A DNA stretch of 64,000 nucleotides from Lineus longissimus (GCF_910592395.1 NC_088316.1:18910001-18974000), one strand, 5' to 3'. Counted from the stretch's first letter, positions 11,201-26,100 are shown. Numbers and translations: made by a program. The notes: generated by a model from the letters alone, not told the origin.

Positions 11201-13443
11201 CATGCATGATATATGCTATGGAACGGCAAACGTCCATGTCCGTTACGGTAGCTCAGACCTACACTTCTGCCGACCATTAAACACCGAATAATTGCGCTGT
11301 AAGCGTAGTGAAAAGCCAACGAGCTTCCAAGAATTCGGGTAGGCCTACTTCGAAGATGATATCATTCAAAAATGTTGTATCGTCAAATAACGTCTTGTGA
11401 CGTTTTTCTGAAACGTCCTTGCATGTGATTTTTTATCGAGAAAATCTCATATTGGCTTAGACTTTGGCCTACTTGGTCAGCACAGTTCAAAAGGTTCCCA
11501 ACTGACCTTCCTTCAGATCATATGAAGGAAATATTTGCCAACCTTCGCTGGATTAGTTCTCTTCATGATATGGCCAGTGGGAAATTTACCCCAGTGCCAG
11601 TGAAAAAGGCCTGACGAGACAGATTTAAAAGCATTGCAGAGACGTTATCTTAATTCAACGCATTTTTCGAAGAGTTCCATAACTCTTCGAGCTACTAGTA
11701 AGTGTGAAAGCCAATTTACGAGTTGAACTCGCGCATAACTTAACGGCACCACATACCTTTTGATGACACCACAGACCTTCGTAGTAATTCGTACTCTGTC
11801 GTTCGCAAGGGTTATATATGTAGATAGGGCATCAAAACCCAAACAAGAAAAAGAAACTGCCATTTATACTTACACTATAATTACAGTGTCCGACTCCACT
11901 GCATGTCTTTTTTCCTGTAGTGCCAGATGCCGGGAATGTCCTAATTGCTCTTTCTTCCACTGTGACAGTAGCCGCACTTACTCGTTGTATGGAATATCAT
12001 CATAACACCACGTGTTCCAAAGTATTCAATGAAATCACTCGAAAGATGCTACGATTTAATTTGACAGCCTACAATCTCGAGACAGGCTGTCCTCGGTGTC
12101 CCCGGCTGAGGACATTGGTCACCTTCTAATTATCTCCAATGAAAAGATACAAGTTTTCGTCTAAGAAATAAGAATCATGCTATGTCACTTTGTACACAAA
12201 CTGCCCATTCAAATCGTCGTACATTAGATGAATTAATCCAAACACAGTATATCGAATAGGCCTATTCAAATATGAACCTTTGAAAAGTGGTACATAATGA
12301 GGCTCCATACTTGGCTGAACCCGTTATTCGGATCACCAAGTGGGCCTGAATTACCGACGACTTAGCAGTTTTCCTATCGTTCACTAGATTTGGTAATTGA
12401 GTCGCCTCTAGGTCAAACCTTACAGTAGGTATCAAATCAAATTCGACTAAAGATTTGTGTGTATATATCCTGTGTGATGTTCTTAGAAAGTGGGAAACGT
12501 TTCAGGGACCGGAAGCTTTAGAAGGAAAACGGGATAGGCTGGGCAGGGTTCATTGGAGGTGGTCGTGTTGGTCCAATCACCGTACAGCGAACACGCCATT
12601 CGTAGATGAGACAGGATGACTATCAATGAACTATACGAGATTAACAACCAACGCAAAACAAGCCATTCTCTTTCAAACAGATGTATTGCAAAAATAACAC
12701 AAAGGAGCAACCTTAGATGCAGTGTGAACAATGCAATGCTGATGACCAACCTGCTGTCTCTACCATGGCAGGGAATCTGGTTTAATTAAGAGACTGCAAT
12801 CCTTTTCAAGACTTTCAACATGGCCCAATCAAATGTGTCCCGGTTGCGTATCCAACGAGGAGATCCATCCATCTCGTATAACAAGCCTCTTGTTACACTC
12901 CCTCCTCTCGCATACCTTAAGAGTGAGGGACCAGTGAAAAAATGCTGAATAGAAGGATGAGACAAATGGAAATCATCGGGAACTAACCTTTCTCGAGCGC
13001 GGGGCAATTTATTTCCACGCGCAGATGAAATTATTGTAAGAAAGTCAATACCGAGTCATGTTTGAAGCTGTTACTTTTACTCTCCCACGATACACAATAT
13101 ACATGTATCCACATATCAAAGATAATGATAATGGTCACATCACTAACGATTCCATAGCTGCACAAATCGGTTATAATGCATAGTTGTGGGTGTCATGGCA
13201 ATGCCAAAAAACATCACTATACTAGCTTACACGAACATATACAATATCCAAATATATATTTCTTAATGAGTTTGACCCTTAAATCTTCATTGATGTCTTT
13301 ATACAGAATATCTTTGTGAACATATAAAAAATCAAGAAAATTGCTTTTGTCAATAGTCAAACAAGTCATCAATAAGCTTATACACCAGTTGTTGGCATAC
13401 TGTTGTGTGAAGCAAACTATCACTAGAATACACGTCAAGATTG
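8251..13443. other. Intergenic spacer without a supported gene
   Basis: Only short frames without domains were seen. It probably holds the 5' region of the 330-aa gene and, near 13.0-13.4 kb, the carbonic anhydrase 3' UTR. A minus-strand AATAAA (TTTATT on the plus strand at 13008-13013) is a possible polyadenylation signal for the latter. Confidence 0.5.
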
Positions 13444-16400
13444 TTATGCAGGAGTTGATAAACGCAGCCAAAGGAACGCCGATAGGAGAAGCCCCCAACT
13501 GGCACTGGCACAGGTTGACCCATTGAGCCCGTCTGCCTCTGCGGTCGTGCGGACTATTCGGTGATTGACCGGCTGTGGTGGCCGCCACGTGTTCGTCATG
13601 TTATTCCCATCCTCGTCCTTCACGGTGAAGAAGAGATTCAGCTGAAAAAGATACCAAAAGGGTGTCACACAGAATCCGAGATGTCAGACGTAAGGCCAGC
13701 AGTCCAACGCCTGCATGCCTACTCAAAGTACTGAAGTGGCTTAAGATATTCACGTATCCCACTACCAGTCAAGATGTCCAGATATCTAATCAATAACCCT
13801 CAGGGAGGCCAAACTCGTATCCTTACCTGTTCCTGTGTGATATAGATGACCTGTTTCCACACAACCCACGTGACGGCTCCGTGGCAGTTGGGCGTGGTCA
13901 GCCCTCCTGGGTAGGTGTAATAGTCATGGAGGTTAGACGGTAGAAGTTTGCCCAAGTTAAAAAATCCCGTAGTAAGATTTTGTACCATTCCAGCTAAAAA
14001 AAACAATTTATCAATGCATTAGCTTATTTATAACAGAATGTCTTTAAGATGCTCTGTCCGATTTATTCCAGAGCTTGACTATTGAAAAACTGCAGCATAA
14101 CTTAAATACTTTGGATGGCCGCATCTACCTCAGAACACAATCTAACGACATACATCAGAGATGTTCAGCAAATGCTTTCGACGACAAACTGGAAGGCAAT
14201 TAGATGTGGTACTAAGACGTAGTGAGAGTTGTCCGACCAAAAATTATTATGACAAATGAAGGAAGGTGTTGATATGAGGACTATTGAACAGTTTAAATGG
14301 ACCTAGATGCGCCACCTCGGAACTGGACTAAACGAAGGAACATGCTTCCAAGCTCAGAATTTGACAACAATACATTCGGTACTGCTGGCTGAAAGAACAA
14401 TCTAATAAACTGGCGGTTTGCACTCATAGCAAATTGGATGGAGAGTAATGCGTCAGTTTTCTTACCCTTATCTTTTACCATTTTAGCCGCCTCTGATATT
14501 TTTTCGAATTCTTTATTGGGAACTTGGCCTTTAGATTGATTCTGAAAGAAAAAAGAGGTATGTTACAGCACACCAAATGAGTCGTAGAAAACTTTGGAGG
14601 AAATACAAACAAGGTAACAAGTATAGAATATATTATCCACGAGAATGTGTACGTGTATGATACTCAACATGTTAAAGTAGCCGATATGACGACGCGACCC
14701 GTATATCTAATGGCCGTAAACCCTTTTCTCCATACATGTTCCCGTCTTTTATTAATTTTGTCTTGTGTATGATATGCCGCTACACCATTATAGTATATAT
14801 TCTGTAATTAAAGTGAACTTCACCACCTTTCGTTTGTCAGATACTGTAAAGGTGTTGTTCTCTAGTACTGACCAGTACGGTGATTGGGAATGACTTACAG
14901 CGACATCTATAAATATTCCAAGTACAAGTAGGCCATCGTCTTTCTGTAGGAGATCAGGTTCACCGAGATGCTGGTGCATGTGGTTCACGTGGACGATATG
15001 CATCTGCAGAGGAATAGAAGTGAATGAAGTCGACCTGAATCCCAATTCGATAACATATGTCTGCCTGAGCCTTGAGGGAGGTAGGTACACAGGACGACAG
15101 CAGATGTATGGTAAGGGAAGGGTTTCGGAAGTAGGATGCTGGAAAACCAGCCGTTCACATCAATTTAAACACTGCCGTAAAAGAAGAAGATATAGTTATG
15201 AGCATTTTAAAAATGCTCATAACTATATCTTCTTCTTTTCTCCATAGCCTTTCTAGGATTTTGCTTGTGAAATTATGCGTTGAACCACTCGTAGCGTTGA
15301 CTTGGGTAAATCAATAATATTTCAAAACGCCGTGAGCATTCTGACGAAATGTACAGTTTTACCTCTGCCCTGTGCTGCTGTCCCAGGATGGTGTGTTCGG
15401 ACCCGTGACCATCAGTTTCATTGTCATCACCCCAGTGTATATGAAGATTCAACACGTAGTAATGGATGTCGCCGACTGGTCCTCCTTCTGACTCGATGTT
15501 GTTATCAATTACGTCGAACTTTACTGAAAGAAACATTACTTAATGCGTTACTTCAGAAAATCTAGTGAAACCAGTATGTTCGTCAAATCCTTGCACTAGG
15601 CAAAGCGGGTATATACATCTACGGACGCCATCTGTCATTAATGAACGATACTTACTGGTATGTCCCGTATTTTTGACCTGCCACGTCACATTTTCACCGC
15701 CGAAGTTGTTGAGTCGCATATCGTCGAGGCCGGGATCGTAGTGAAGGAGACCTCTCTCGATGTTGATTGGCGACTGTCGTGGGTACTTGGTAGAGTCACA
15801 CTCATCCGCATACATGTTGTGCCAATTGTGGGGGCCTGCAAGTAAGGGGGAATAAAGAAACTGGTGTTTGAAGCATATTTCGATTTCAACCAACAAATTA
15901 TCTCATGCAACTTATCTTGAGGGTAAACTAATCGAGGGGTATTTGCATTCGCCAAGGATTATCAACAAAGACCAACGCGATTCAATTTCACAGATATAAC
16001 TTCATGTACTCACCGTGGTCGCCGGTTGGATCATAATTCCATGTGACTAAAGCAGAAAAGAAAGAAACAAAACTATTTTCAAGAGGAGAACAATGATGCA
16101 GCGAGCGCTCGCCAATAGGATCTCTCCAATGGGAGGAACAAACGTTAGAACGGGGAAACCTCATTCCACCCTCCCGGGCATCGTCGGTTATGCATCCTCG
16201 ACGGCACTACCATTTGTTTCGATGTTACTGTTATTGACAGCCAAGTGATGAAGAGGCAGCAAAGACAGAATGGTCTTCGATAGAGCCATTTAGCGCAGCG
16301 AAGGAGAAATAACACGTTCGAACGTTTTATCGTTTAGTCGTGATCATAATGAACGACAACAAACTGTTCGCTCTGAAAGGCATCACATGAACGGTTGAGC

Positions 16401-19400
16401 ACTTGAAGACTGAGCCGCCGCTAGTCGCCCCCATTCAGACTCCCAAAGATGCTTGAGAGAAGCTTCATGTTGGGCATGTTCTTAATGAAAGATCGATTTA
16501 TCTAATGAGGATGTTTTCCAGAATATCCCTACATTGAGAACAATTCAATGGCACAAAATCACATCAAGATGATGTACTGACACGACTATTTGGGGGTAAT
16601 CTGGTTGGTGCAAATGATGAAGTTACGGTTACTATGGTAACCGTAACTGATCAATGAGCTTAATCATGTCCCGTAACTTGGAAGTAAGAATTGGTATAGT
16701 GTGAGTATAAGAATTCCTGCGAATGGCTAATTTGTGTTATTTCCTCCTGGGACTGAATACTAAGCAAGCGAATCCTTTATGATTGCAACACGACTGACGA
16801 TGTTGCAGTCAAGTACGAATAACTAGCTTCACTGGTACTGGTATTGGCAATAATACTGTTACACCAAACCAGAAAAACACGAATTTGCTAGATAGGTATC
16901 TTGAACTTAATGTTCATAGTGATTCTGGAGTACTGGTACTTCGTTATCGTGAAAACAAATTCGGTGCCATTTTCGTTTCATCGTTTTTGTCTTGTGTTTA
17001 CTCTTCATAAAGAATGAATCAAGATCTGCATGGCCTAATTATTCACTAGCTCCCATTCTTAAAAGGGGACAGAGTTAAATAGGTTTTGAAAACGATATAT
17101 TGAATCTATATCAGCACCAGGGCGTGTTATCAATGGGTTGTTCAGGAAACTGGGTCGAAATATTTTTGTTAAAATGAGTACCGAGATTTCGGGTCAACTC
17201 TAGGCCTATATCTAAAAGTATTTTAAATATCATCAGCGGCAAACGTTTTGGAAGAGTAGATGGAGCAATGATCCTATTCGATATCTTTCAGCACTATTTC
17301 TTTATGTCAGCGGTCTGACCTCCCAAGATATTTAGGTGCAGTATGTTGTGTACTCTACCAAATTGTTATGCTATTTGAGCAAACATGCAAGTAAATGTAT
17401 GTCGTTCTGTTAAAGTCAGTACTAGTTATTGAAGACGAATCCACGCCACGCCAAATTGGGTTTGTACTAACTGTTTGCTAACAACACAATCATGCTAGAT
17501 ATCTTACTGTGTTCATGTTTAATCTTCTTTCTATATTAAACGCTGTACCTCAGGTCACTTATCTAAGATGTACGGGTTGTGCCTCTTGTACAACAGCACA
17601 TACTTCTATAGCCCTCCAAGAACACGGGTATCAAAAAAATACTTGACAGCCAGCGAGCGATAAAAGAATGGTATTTCTAAGATAATATAGCACTTAGCCT
17701 CACGTTCAATGCTCATTTCTAAACGAAAACGCATACATCAGCTTCTTGTTTAAGTTTTTCTGGTACTTGTCTTGCTTTTTTTCATCCGTCGACTCCAGTT
17801 TCTTGTTTCATAAAGATGTATGATCACATGACCTTGCATGCAAACATTCATGCAAGCTTTACACGTACACGCAATGTTTTCATGTAGATGCACAAGAGTG
17901 TAAATATGACGATCTCGCAATCTCTCTAATCTTAACTCCCAAAGGTGAAACAATATACAGTATCTTAACCTTGTATCTTGTGCAAATACGCCGTTTATCC
18001 TTTGTCACCTACACATGTACATGTACCACTAGTCACACCTATCAGTCATTTAGTACGAATTCCCTTATGTATATAAATATCGGATTTCTCTGTGGGTAAA
18101 CTTTGCTTGGTAAGGTTTACATCAGCTATACCTCATGCTATTATACTCACACTCACAGCAGTAATCTGGCCATGTGAGTTCTGCTTGCCAGTATATATTC
18201 ATAGCAATGTGCTATCTCTCATCATAACACGAGTATTGAACTGTTTGTCAAGAGTTTTTCTGGATCATTCGCTCATTTCACATCAAGGGTGAATACTTGG
18301 CATCTGTGGTGGTGCTCACACCTAACGATGATCCTAACGAAATTCAATCACATTCTCAGAGCAGCCAGCGCAGCGTATGATCCAAGACCGCAGGATGGTA
18401 TACACGATGCTATTTCTAGCAGAACCAACTCTGACTCTGCTTGAGATGTTCTTATAGACATTGCTTGGCTTCCAAGACGTGGGTGTCAGTGTCAAATAAC
18501 GTTTGCTATATACTCAGTGGAAAATGTGCGTTTAGTCAGGGGTTAGGCTGTTCATTTTCAAATAGATCACGTTGGGCAGAAAATCAATGTTTTAATTAGT
18601 CAGGGTATGATGTGATCAGGTCATTTTGATTAAATTAGTTCGCTCAGCTGATTAGCTAATCAACTTTGAAATCTGATAATCACGACCAAGGCGTTTGGTA
18701 TTCAGCGCATTACATTCTCATAAAATTGGCGGTAAATTGCACATTATAAGCATCTTCTTCCTAGAAGAGGAAAATGAATACAACCTTCACCACGTTAGAT
18801 GCCTGATGTTAAGTAAAATGAGGATAATGACCTTGGACAGTTTGCACAACATACGATCCGGCATCAGCAACTCGTATTTATCATGCATCTACATCACTTC
18901 ATCAAGTAATTATCAAATATTTACACCCAGCAAAGTATGTGGAAGAAATTGATGGATGTTTTATCACAAGAAAGAGGTTACCGGGAGAGACACACGATTT
19001 ATAGGATTGCACGAAACTGTTACAAACTGAACATTGGTAGGTCCTCATTTCGTCAAGTAACAGCGGAATCCATACGTGATGGGGTCGACATAACAAGCAG
19101 TAAACTTTGACATGATCCTGTGTATATATAATATTCATTTATCGGCTTCAAAACATGATAACTGGCATGATCATGCATCGGTATACTCTGGATACTTGAA
19201 CAATTGTCAATGTCAATTAGGCCCGATGTGTTATTCCAAACTATATGTCGCTTTCTCAAGGGCTAAACGCTTTCAGGACATTACAGTGCAAATCAATACA
19301 ACAACAATACAAGGATTCATAGCCGAAGAGCCATCACACAAAATATTGTGTATTAACAACTACTGTAGGAACGTTCCACCAATATAAACATCTGGACACT

Positions 19401-20942
19401 GTACCTCTTCACAAATATTTCGCGCGGAGCGCGGGTTATGCTGGTATATCATAGTTTTACACCTGAACCAAATGGTCAGCCATGGGCGGAACCCGGCCAT
19501 GGAATTATCTTGAAACAAAAAATACCGTGGTATATACGTAATGTAATGTGAACCTCAATCTCGGCCAGCAAGCCAGCCAGGCGAGTTGCTGAGTCATACG
19601 AGCCGTTTACCAATCAATCACAGAACAATGCCTCGGGATGTCTTATGACTGTCTATTTGTGTTGTAGGTGGATTGGTTCGATTTTCTCTTTATTATGATC
19701 TTCGTGAAAGTATAAATATGCCTTTATATGTATAACTGGATCGTTTGCACTAACAAAGAAGCGATATATTCAGATATAATCCCTTTTACTATTCCAAAAC
19801 CAATTTAAAAAAAACTAAGCCTAACTAGGCTCTTGCTTATTGATCAGACAAGGCCTTAAGGCTTAATATACATAGACACTCATATCATCTAGCTCTAAAC
19901 TGGGTAACTTAAGTGCTTCTGATATCCTTGTCCAAATACAATGAAGTTAAAAAAATAAATCGATCAGCAATTATATGTTCTCTCTCAGCTGCAAGTCTGA
20001 CCCAAAATAGTGATGAAGTGGACATGGTCTAGTTTTCCCACAATTAGGGGAGCAATTACTTTATCAACCCGTACTTGTGGCATCATTACGATTTCTCCGT
20101 GCTCTATCCTCCGCACAAGATCATGGTCATGTTGGTGGTAATCATATCTCACGGCGCCCGATGATTCCTTTGGGAAATGAAGAACCCCAATTAGATCTCA
20201 TGTTTTCTTCCTTCAAGGTGTTCTACCAACTTTGAAGTAGCTTCTTTATTTCCAACAGCAAGGGGTTTTAAACACATCCCACATCATGTGATGGACCTGC
20301 GCGAGGATTTTCATAACACATAACGGTGTACTTGGTTTTAGGTGTATATATCTCATGGTGCCCATGCCATGAGAACAGCCAGCACGACGTCTGACGGAAT
20401 ACGAAGAATTTGAGTACGATCGAGAACGCCCCAACCTTAGAGTAACCAGCCAACAAATGCCAGGAAAAATACAAAATACAGACGAAAGATCGAGAATGGC
20501 TCCACCAAATAAAAGGGGTTATTGGCAGTCAGCGATGAGACAAACTCTGAATCGAATGCCGCCGGCTCGCTGTTTGGCATACGCATTCCATCTGGTCAAT
20601 GCAACGGTATGAATGTCGGTGTCAAAAGAACCAAATTTAAACTTCAGTTGTTTATCAAAATGAATCAAGAGCACCAAATGATTGTCACGGCACCGTCTTA
20701 TTCCAGACATTATACAGGTATAAGCCTGTACCATGGATGTACACTACAATGTCGATTTGAAGTAACTTCTGTGACCCGGCTATACGCCTGTGCCAGATTT
20801 AGGGTTAAACGACACAATTACTATCAATGAGATAACCATTAAGATAATGAGATCGATAAGATCTACATATATACGACTCACCTGCATCCAACAAGCCAGC
20901 AACAAGTATCAAGACAGCCGCGCTCCTCATCGCAAAATCCAT
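13444..20942 (-). CDS. GPI-anchored alpha carbonic anhydrase (CA IV/XV type), 8 exons
   Basis: Exons in coding order: 20942-20882, 16046-16014, 15835-15656, 15523-15363, 15003-14899, 14541-14466, 13993-13827, 13641-13444. They join in phase to 327 codons (326 aa). The protein catalyses hydration of CO2 to bicarbonate outside the cell. It has a signal peptide at residues 1-20, QSPINI, the proton-shuttle-like His90 (NTGHT), zinc ligands His119 and His121 (LHIHWG) and His147 (MHIVH), the gate Glu134 (GSEHT), and the YTYPGGLTTPNC signature with Thr238. A Cys pair (ADEC and TPNC) fits the CA IV disulphide. The end has a small-residue site (GSTCASAS) then a hydrophobic tail (WGLLLSAFLWLRLS), a GPI-attachment signal. 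All active-site residues are present. Intron 1 is about 4.8 kb. Confidence 0.95.
15179..15239. repeat. Perfect 30-bp inverted repeat with a 1-base centre
   Basis: The left arm 15179-15208 and right arm 15210-15239 are exact reverse complements around a single A at 15209. The match stops abruptly on both sides. It lies in the carbonic anhydrase intron between exons 15523-15363 and 15003-14899. It may be a recent foldback event or a sequencing/assembly foldback artefact. Confidence 0.9.
16047..20881 (-). other. Carbonic anhydrase intron 1 (about 4.8 kb)
   Basis: This intron lies between the signal-peptide exon and the second coding exon. No open frame in it carries a recognisable domain. It is AT-rich, with a hairpin at 16621-16648. 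Large first introns often hold regulatory sites, but none can be named here. Confidence 0.7.
16621..16648. repeat. Perfect 12-bp hairpin in carbonic anhydrase intron 1
   Basis: AGTTACGGTTAC (16621-16632) and GTAACCGTAACT (16637-16648) flank the loop TATG. The function is unknown. Confidence 0.7.
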
Positions 20943-23132
20943 CTTGATCAGAATCCAGAGGGGTCAGCAATGATCAAGTCATGTCATCCTATATCGATTA
21001 TATCTACAAATGTTATATCACAGTAGTCTAATTGAACACTTCAGATCGGAGGCTCACACACGAATTATATTGGTCGAGATTCAGAACACGATGACGAAAC
21101 GAGTGACGTATTCAGGTAGTATACATGTAGAGCTTCTCACGGTATCAAGTGGGTCCCCACCGAACCCTTACAGTAGTGCATTTAGCGCCGTCTGGTTTTA
21201 CTCAAAGACATTTGAATGTCCTTGGGTGGATCATAAGCGTTGTTTCAGTGATTACTCTTAGTGTGCTTTAAAAGCAGGTTTTAAAGACTGAGATGCTCGT
21301 CATCTTGAGAGTGCTGTCCACATACGGCCTAAACTCTAATATGTACCGTTTCTAATGGTCCAATATACCCGCCGTACCTTCTAGTTTATTTTGCTAAAAC
21401 CCAAGTTTGTCTGGAACAAAGCCTATTTTTTAATTCAGTTCAATCACACAATCGAACGATCATACTTTTTCTGAGTTCATTTTAGATAAAATACTACAAA
21501 TCATACAGAAAAAAACATCTAATGAGATCTCACAGTTGCATACGCCACCAGAGGCATTCGGACCAGTGCCAACTCACGAACCAGTTGAAAGGGATTAGTG
21601 GAAAGTCATGTTGACCAAACACCATCATATCTGTTCTTACACATCCCTGCTGCTATGGGGGCAGGAGGTGTTTGTACGGGTATAGATACTGTGGGAAGAT
21701 AAATAATACCAAGCATTTATCATTGGACAAACACAAACACTGGTGCCATGACACCACATAAATCTCGTACGGATGTTTGAGAAGATGGCTCTGACACCAA
21801 AACTCTCTCCCCGTTTTAATTACAAAACACGGAAACAACGAAATGAATAAATATAGACAAGAAATCGGTCAGGCATCAAGTATCTTTGAGCAATTAGCGA
21901 ATGAGAAACGTGCCAGCCTTGACTACCGGTAAAGCAACCTGAGTGGAGAGGAACTACAATGAAATGTACCTAGTCTGAGTATAATGTTTATACAAGGTTG
22001 TTCTTCTTCTACACTGCTATCTCGGGGGTATCCAAGCCAAAGACCATCACTCGCGTGTAGTCGGATACCTCACAAATCACTCTCGTGTGGTTTTGTGTAT
22101 AATTAACAAACCTTAACGCCTCTAAGTCGTTTTACCGTCTGTTTATGCCACTGACACAAGTCTAAAATATCCAGAGGCGTCCCAAATGTGGGCCATTGAA
22201 ATATCCTTCACCTTATTGAGTAGGAAATCAATATAGCTACCACATTCACCTGGTGAGTATCATTGTAAAGGAGGTTACATTGACTCAGAAGATTCCAGGG
22301 CCAAGGTTGATAAACAATTGATGTGCTAAGTGACAGTTGTGAACAAATATCCGAGACAGAAAATAAAACCATCTTCACAAATGAATGATCATTACAGGGA
22401 AAAGGTGAATAACACATTTTCAGGCTCAGCTTGTCCGGAGACAAGAAACAAGCATTCGACACTCTACCACGTTGATGGAGACTGCCTTCGTCAGGCAAGA
22501 GGCTTAGGTTTCATTCTTTATATTATTCAGGACAAAGTATCACCAGCTCTTGGCAGTTTTCAGATTATCTATCTATAAAGCCCCTACAACACGTAATTGA
22601 GAAAAATTGAGAAGACCCCTATGCCGGACTCAGAGACATGCCGATTGGGTGTTACAGAAGGGGATGATTGGAAGGGGGTGTCCAACAAGATGGTTTGGTG
22701 TGAATGTCCGTGCTCCTGCGGGACAACAGTCTCCACGGAATTCAACTTGTTAGTAAGTGGAACGAGATAAAACTGATGAATCAGTTTGCTTGGTGAAGGT
22801 CAGTACTCAATGTAACCCGACTCGGTATTCCCTAGAAAATGTAACCCGACCAAGTGTAGTTGTATTTCTTTTCTCCTGATTTTCTAAAGCCATGTTTCAA
22901 AACTGAGGTTGCGTGATCCAGCATCTTTGCTTAGCATATCAGAACAACATTGATAACAATAACCATATTTGCGGCAGGACAAAACACCTGTCAACTACTT
23001 GTTCGATCACATCGTTATTGAATGAATCAATTATTATAATTATTAAACGGTTAACGAATTAAATTGTTACGGTATAAATGATAAGAGCTGTTGAATCTCC
23101 TCAGAAGAACTTTGGGAGTCGGATAGCTCAGC
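20943..23132. other. Divergent intergenic region between carbonic anhydrase (-) and astacin (+)
   Basis: The two genes point away from each other, so this 2.2 kb should hold both promoters. A TATAAA sits near the astacin start. No coding sequence is supported. Confidence 0.6.
23073..23078 (+). promoter_or_regulatory. Candidate TATA box of the astacin gene
   Basis: TATAAA in GGTATAAATG lies 55 bases before the astacin start codon. That leaves room for a start site near 23100-23110 and a short 5' UTR. Confidence 0.45.
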
Positions 23133-26100
23133 ATGTACAGAATCATTCTGGTTACGTGTCTGGTAAGTTAAGCAATTTCATCTAATTCCAAGCTCAGTTG
23201 ACCGGGCTTGGTGGTAAGTCGTTGGTAGATGGTATTTGGTCTAAAGAACGCCGAGACAAAATGAGGGTGACGGATGGGTCAAATCCCTTGACAAGAATTC
23301 TGTATGGCATTCCTAGTGTGAAATCCCTCGTTTCAAACAGAGATAGTAGCCCCTGATAAAAAAAGACATCATTTTTTCTTGATTTGTTAAAGCTTCCAAT
23401 GAATTGATTCAAAACAGTTGTACATGTATCTATACAGAATATGAACTTGAACCCCTGTACGCTATCGACTCTTTAAAAGTTTTCACAATAATGTCAGGAT
23501 TTGCCAGGCATCGCCAACGGCGCCAGTGATTGGCAAAGTCGTAGTTTATAACTCATCCACATTTCTTGCTTTCAGGTAGGCCTTAGCTTGTCAAGGCCCA
23601 GCCAGGACAAGCCGCCGAAGCATGAGACAGCCTTGACCATCGATGAATCGATCATGAAATCACTCAATGCAAAGGGTCAGTAGTTGTACCGGTATTTGGA
23701 CAGGAGTGGTCTGTTCGCCTTTATTAAGTTAGCGTCGAACGTCAACAAGAGTACATGTAAGCGATTCCGCCATTCGAGAAGAACAGCTATCACTTAGTAT
23801 AAGTTTGAGATAGGAAAGACATGCACCTACCATTCCCAAGATTAGAAGGCACCATATCGAGTTTGCGTGGCAAAAAATGTATATGTTTACATCTGTTGCA
23901 GGTCTTCACAATTTTTTGGGTTGCTGTGACATTGTAGTGAATTTGGTATACGTAACCTCAGCATAACCTCTCGAAAGCGTAACGCATTGTTCGCCCGCGA
24001 GAGAGATACAAGTACATGTAGCTTACTCTGCACGCTACATTTATCCAAATTAGCTTTCCTTTACTTAAATTCATTTGCTTGCAGGCATCCGGCCATCAGG
24101 TATCATGGTGGACCAGCAGACAGGCCACATGATCACAGAACTCGACATGGTCACCACGCCAGAGCAGTATGAGATGCTTCATGGAATGTAAGCAGTGTAC
24201 CTTCACATTTGCCGTGTTTGGTTCTTGGCAAATCTAACTGATGAAATGCTGTAGCCTTGTCCAGCTCATTCAAATGATCCAATGAGAATGATAAAAGACT
24301 GAGACTATCATAATCAAAGGGTACTGAAGCAACCTAGTGTCAGATTTCTCATTTTAGCACCCATTTATTGAGCAAACATACGTTCGTTGGCAACCTTATC
24401 CAACGAAAAAGCACTGCACGGAGATGTTTCATCGAGGTCGATATAAACGCTAAATTCTCAAACCAACATATGACTACGTACTATTTCTTTCACAGTGAAG
24501 ACAACGCCAGCGGTAAAAGCAAGCGTAAAGCTTACGGTGGCGCCATCTATAGGTGGACAGATAAGACAATCCCATATGAATTCAACCATGCCGAATACGG
24601 TGAGTATGGGTATACATCATAAAAAGAAAAATACTTTTAACGAAACAAATGTGCTACATTCTAGCGAAAGTGCAACATTTCGTTGAAGCATATACGCAGC
24701 TGTAGCTTTATGCTATAATGCGCTATCTGCCCATGGTGTCGTTGTAGCCTATCTATTTGTTTTGCACTAACTTTTACACGGCACCCAACACCACTGGGGA
24801 TTCCTTTATAGTTGAAGAAGGGGTCGAGGAAACAAAATCAAGAAAGCATTCGATACTCAGGTCTTTTATCCTCCTAACTTGATGTTGAAAGCAGAAGAAC
24901 AAGAATCCTAACATGATATTCTAAGCGTTTCTCCCATCTTTGTTTTCAGAGGATTACCAGGAGACAGAAATCAAGGAGGCCATGGATGTCTACATGAAAG
25001 AGACCTGCCTGGTGTTTCGGCCGGCAACATCCAAGGATGTCAACAAGATCTACTTCCAGAATGGAGGGGGCGGGTAAGCATACACATCACAGGATGCCTT
25101 TCGGGTTGTCAGTGTCTAACACTGGATCTCTCAAACCGCCGGTTCAGTTGATAGTTGGGAATACCACAGTTCATCTACCTCCATACTTCTGAGCTCAGAC
25201 AAATTGGGCGCAGAGCACCAACAACTCAGCACTGACTTAATCACGGTGTCTTCACGCAATGTCATCTTCATGAAGTTGATATAGTTCACTAACTTACTGA
25301 ACTAAAAAAAAACGCCGATCCTGTTTGAGTGACTCTTTTGCAGATGCAACTCCCAGTTAGGTATGGTCAATGGATCACAGGCGGTAAACCTGGACAATAA
25401 TGGATGCAGATTCGTAAGTATAAGAAAAGCCATTACGTTGGCCAGGCGGAATGCAACACTTTAAGAGTAAGAATTGAAGGTGAATTGTCCATGCAGCAAT
25501 GGCACTTTGTTGCAGCAGCAATTTGATCCGTCTGAATTTATCTTTTGAACAATGTAGAAACCGAAGTCAGATTTTGAGTGGAAATACGCGATGAAGCTGC
25601 ATGTAGATTACACTATGCAAGGTTTTTTTTTATACATGTTGTGTTTCCTTGTAGATGGGTCTATATTTCCACGAGATCGGCCATGCCATCGGCCTGGTCC
25701 ACGAGCACCAACTCCCTGACCGCGGTGATTATGTGACCGTTCTCTGGTCGAACGTAGATCCCCCGATGAAGAGTGCCTTCTTCAAATATTCTGAGTCACT
25801 GCTAGACAGGTTCGAGATCCCCTATGATATCACGTCGATTATGCACTATGGGATCAATGTGAGTAAGAATAGACACGTTTCCTTCGATTTCCTTCATTTT
25901 GCTTTAAGATCGACTGATCCAAGCATGACGAGGGTGGTTTTGATGACTGTCACAATCCTGATTATGTAGGCGCAATATGGTTGGCACCAAGATCTTTGAG
26001 CCCAAGAACGAATTGCTGTACACAGTATAATCGTTCTACCAACTTCGCTCAATGAGAGTTTACTGTAACTTTGGTCTAGCAAATATGCATTATTTACACT

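Noticed and set aside
11905-12129. Strong acceptor-like tract (tcttttttcctgtag) followed by open frames
   Set aside because: Neither open frame matches a known domain, and no partner exon was found.
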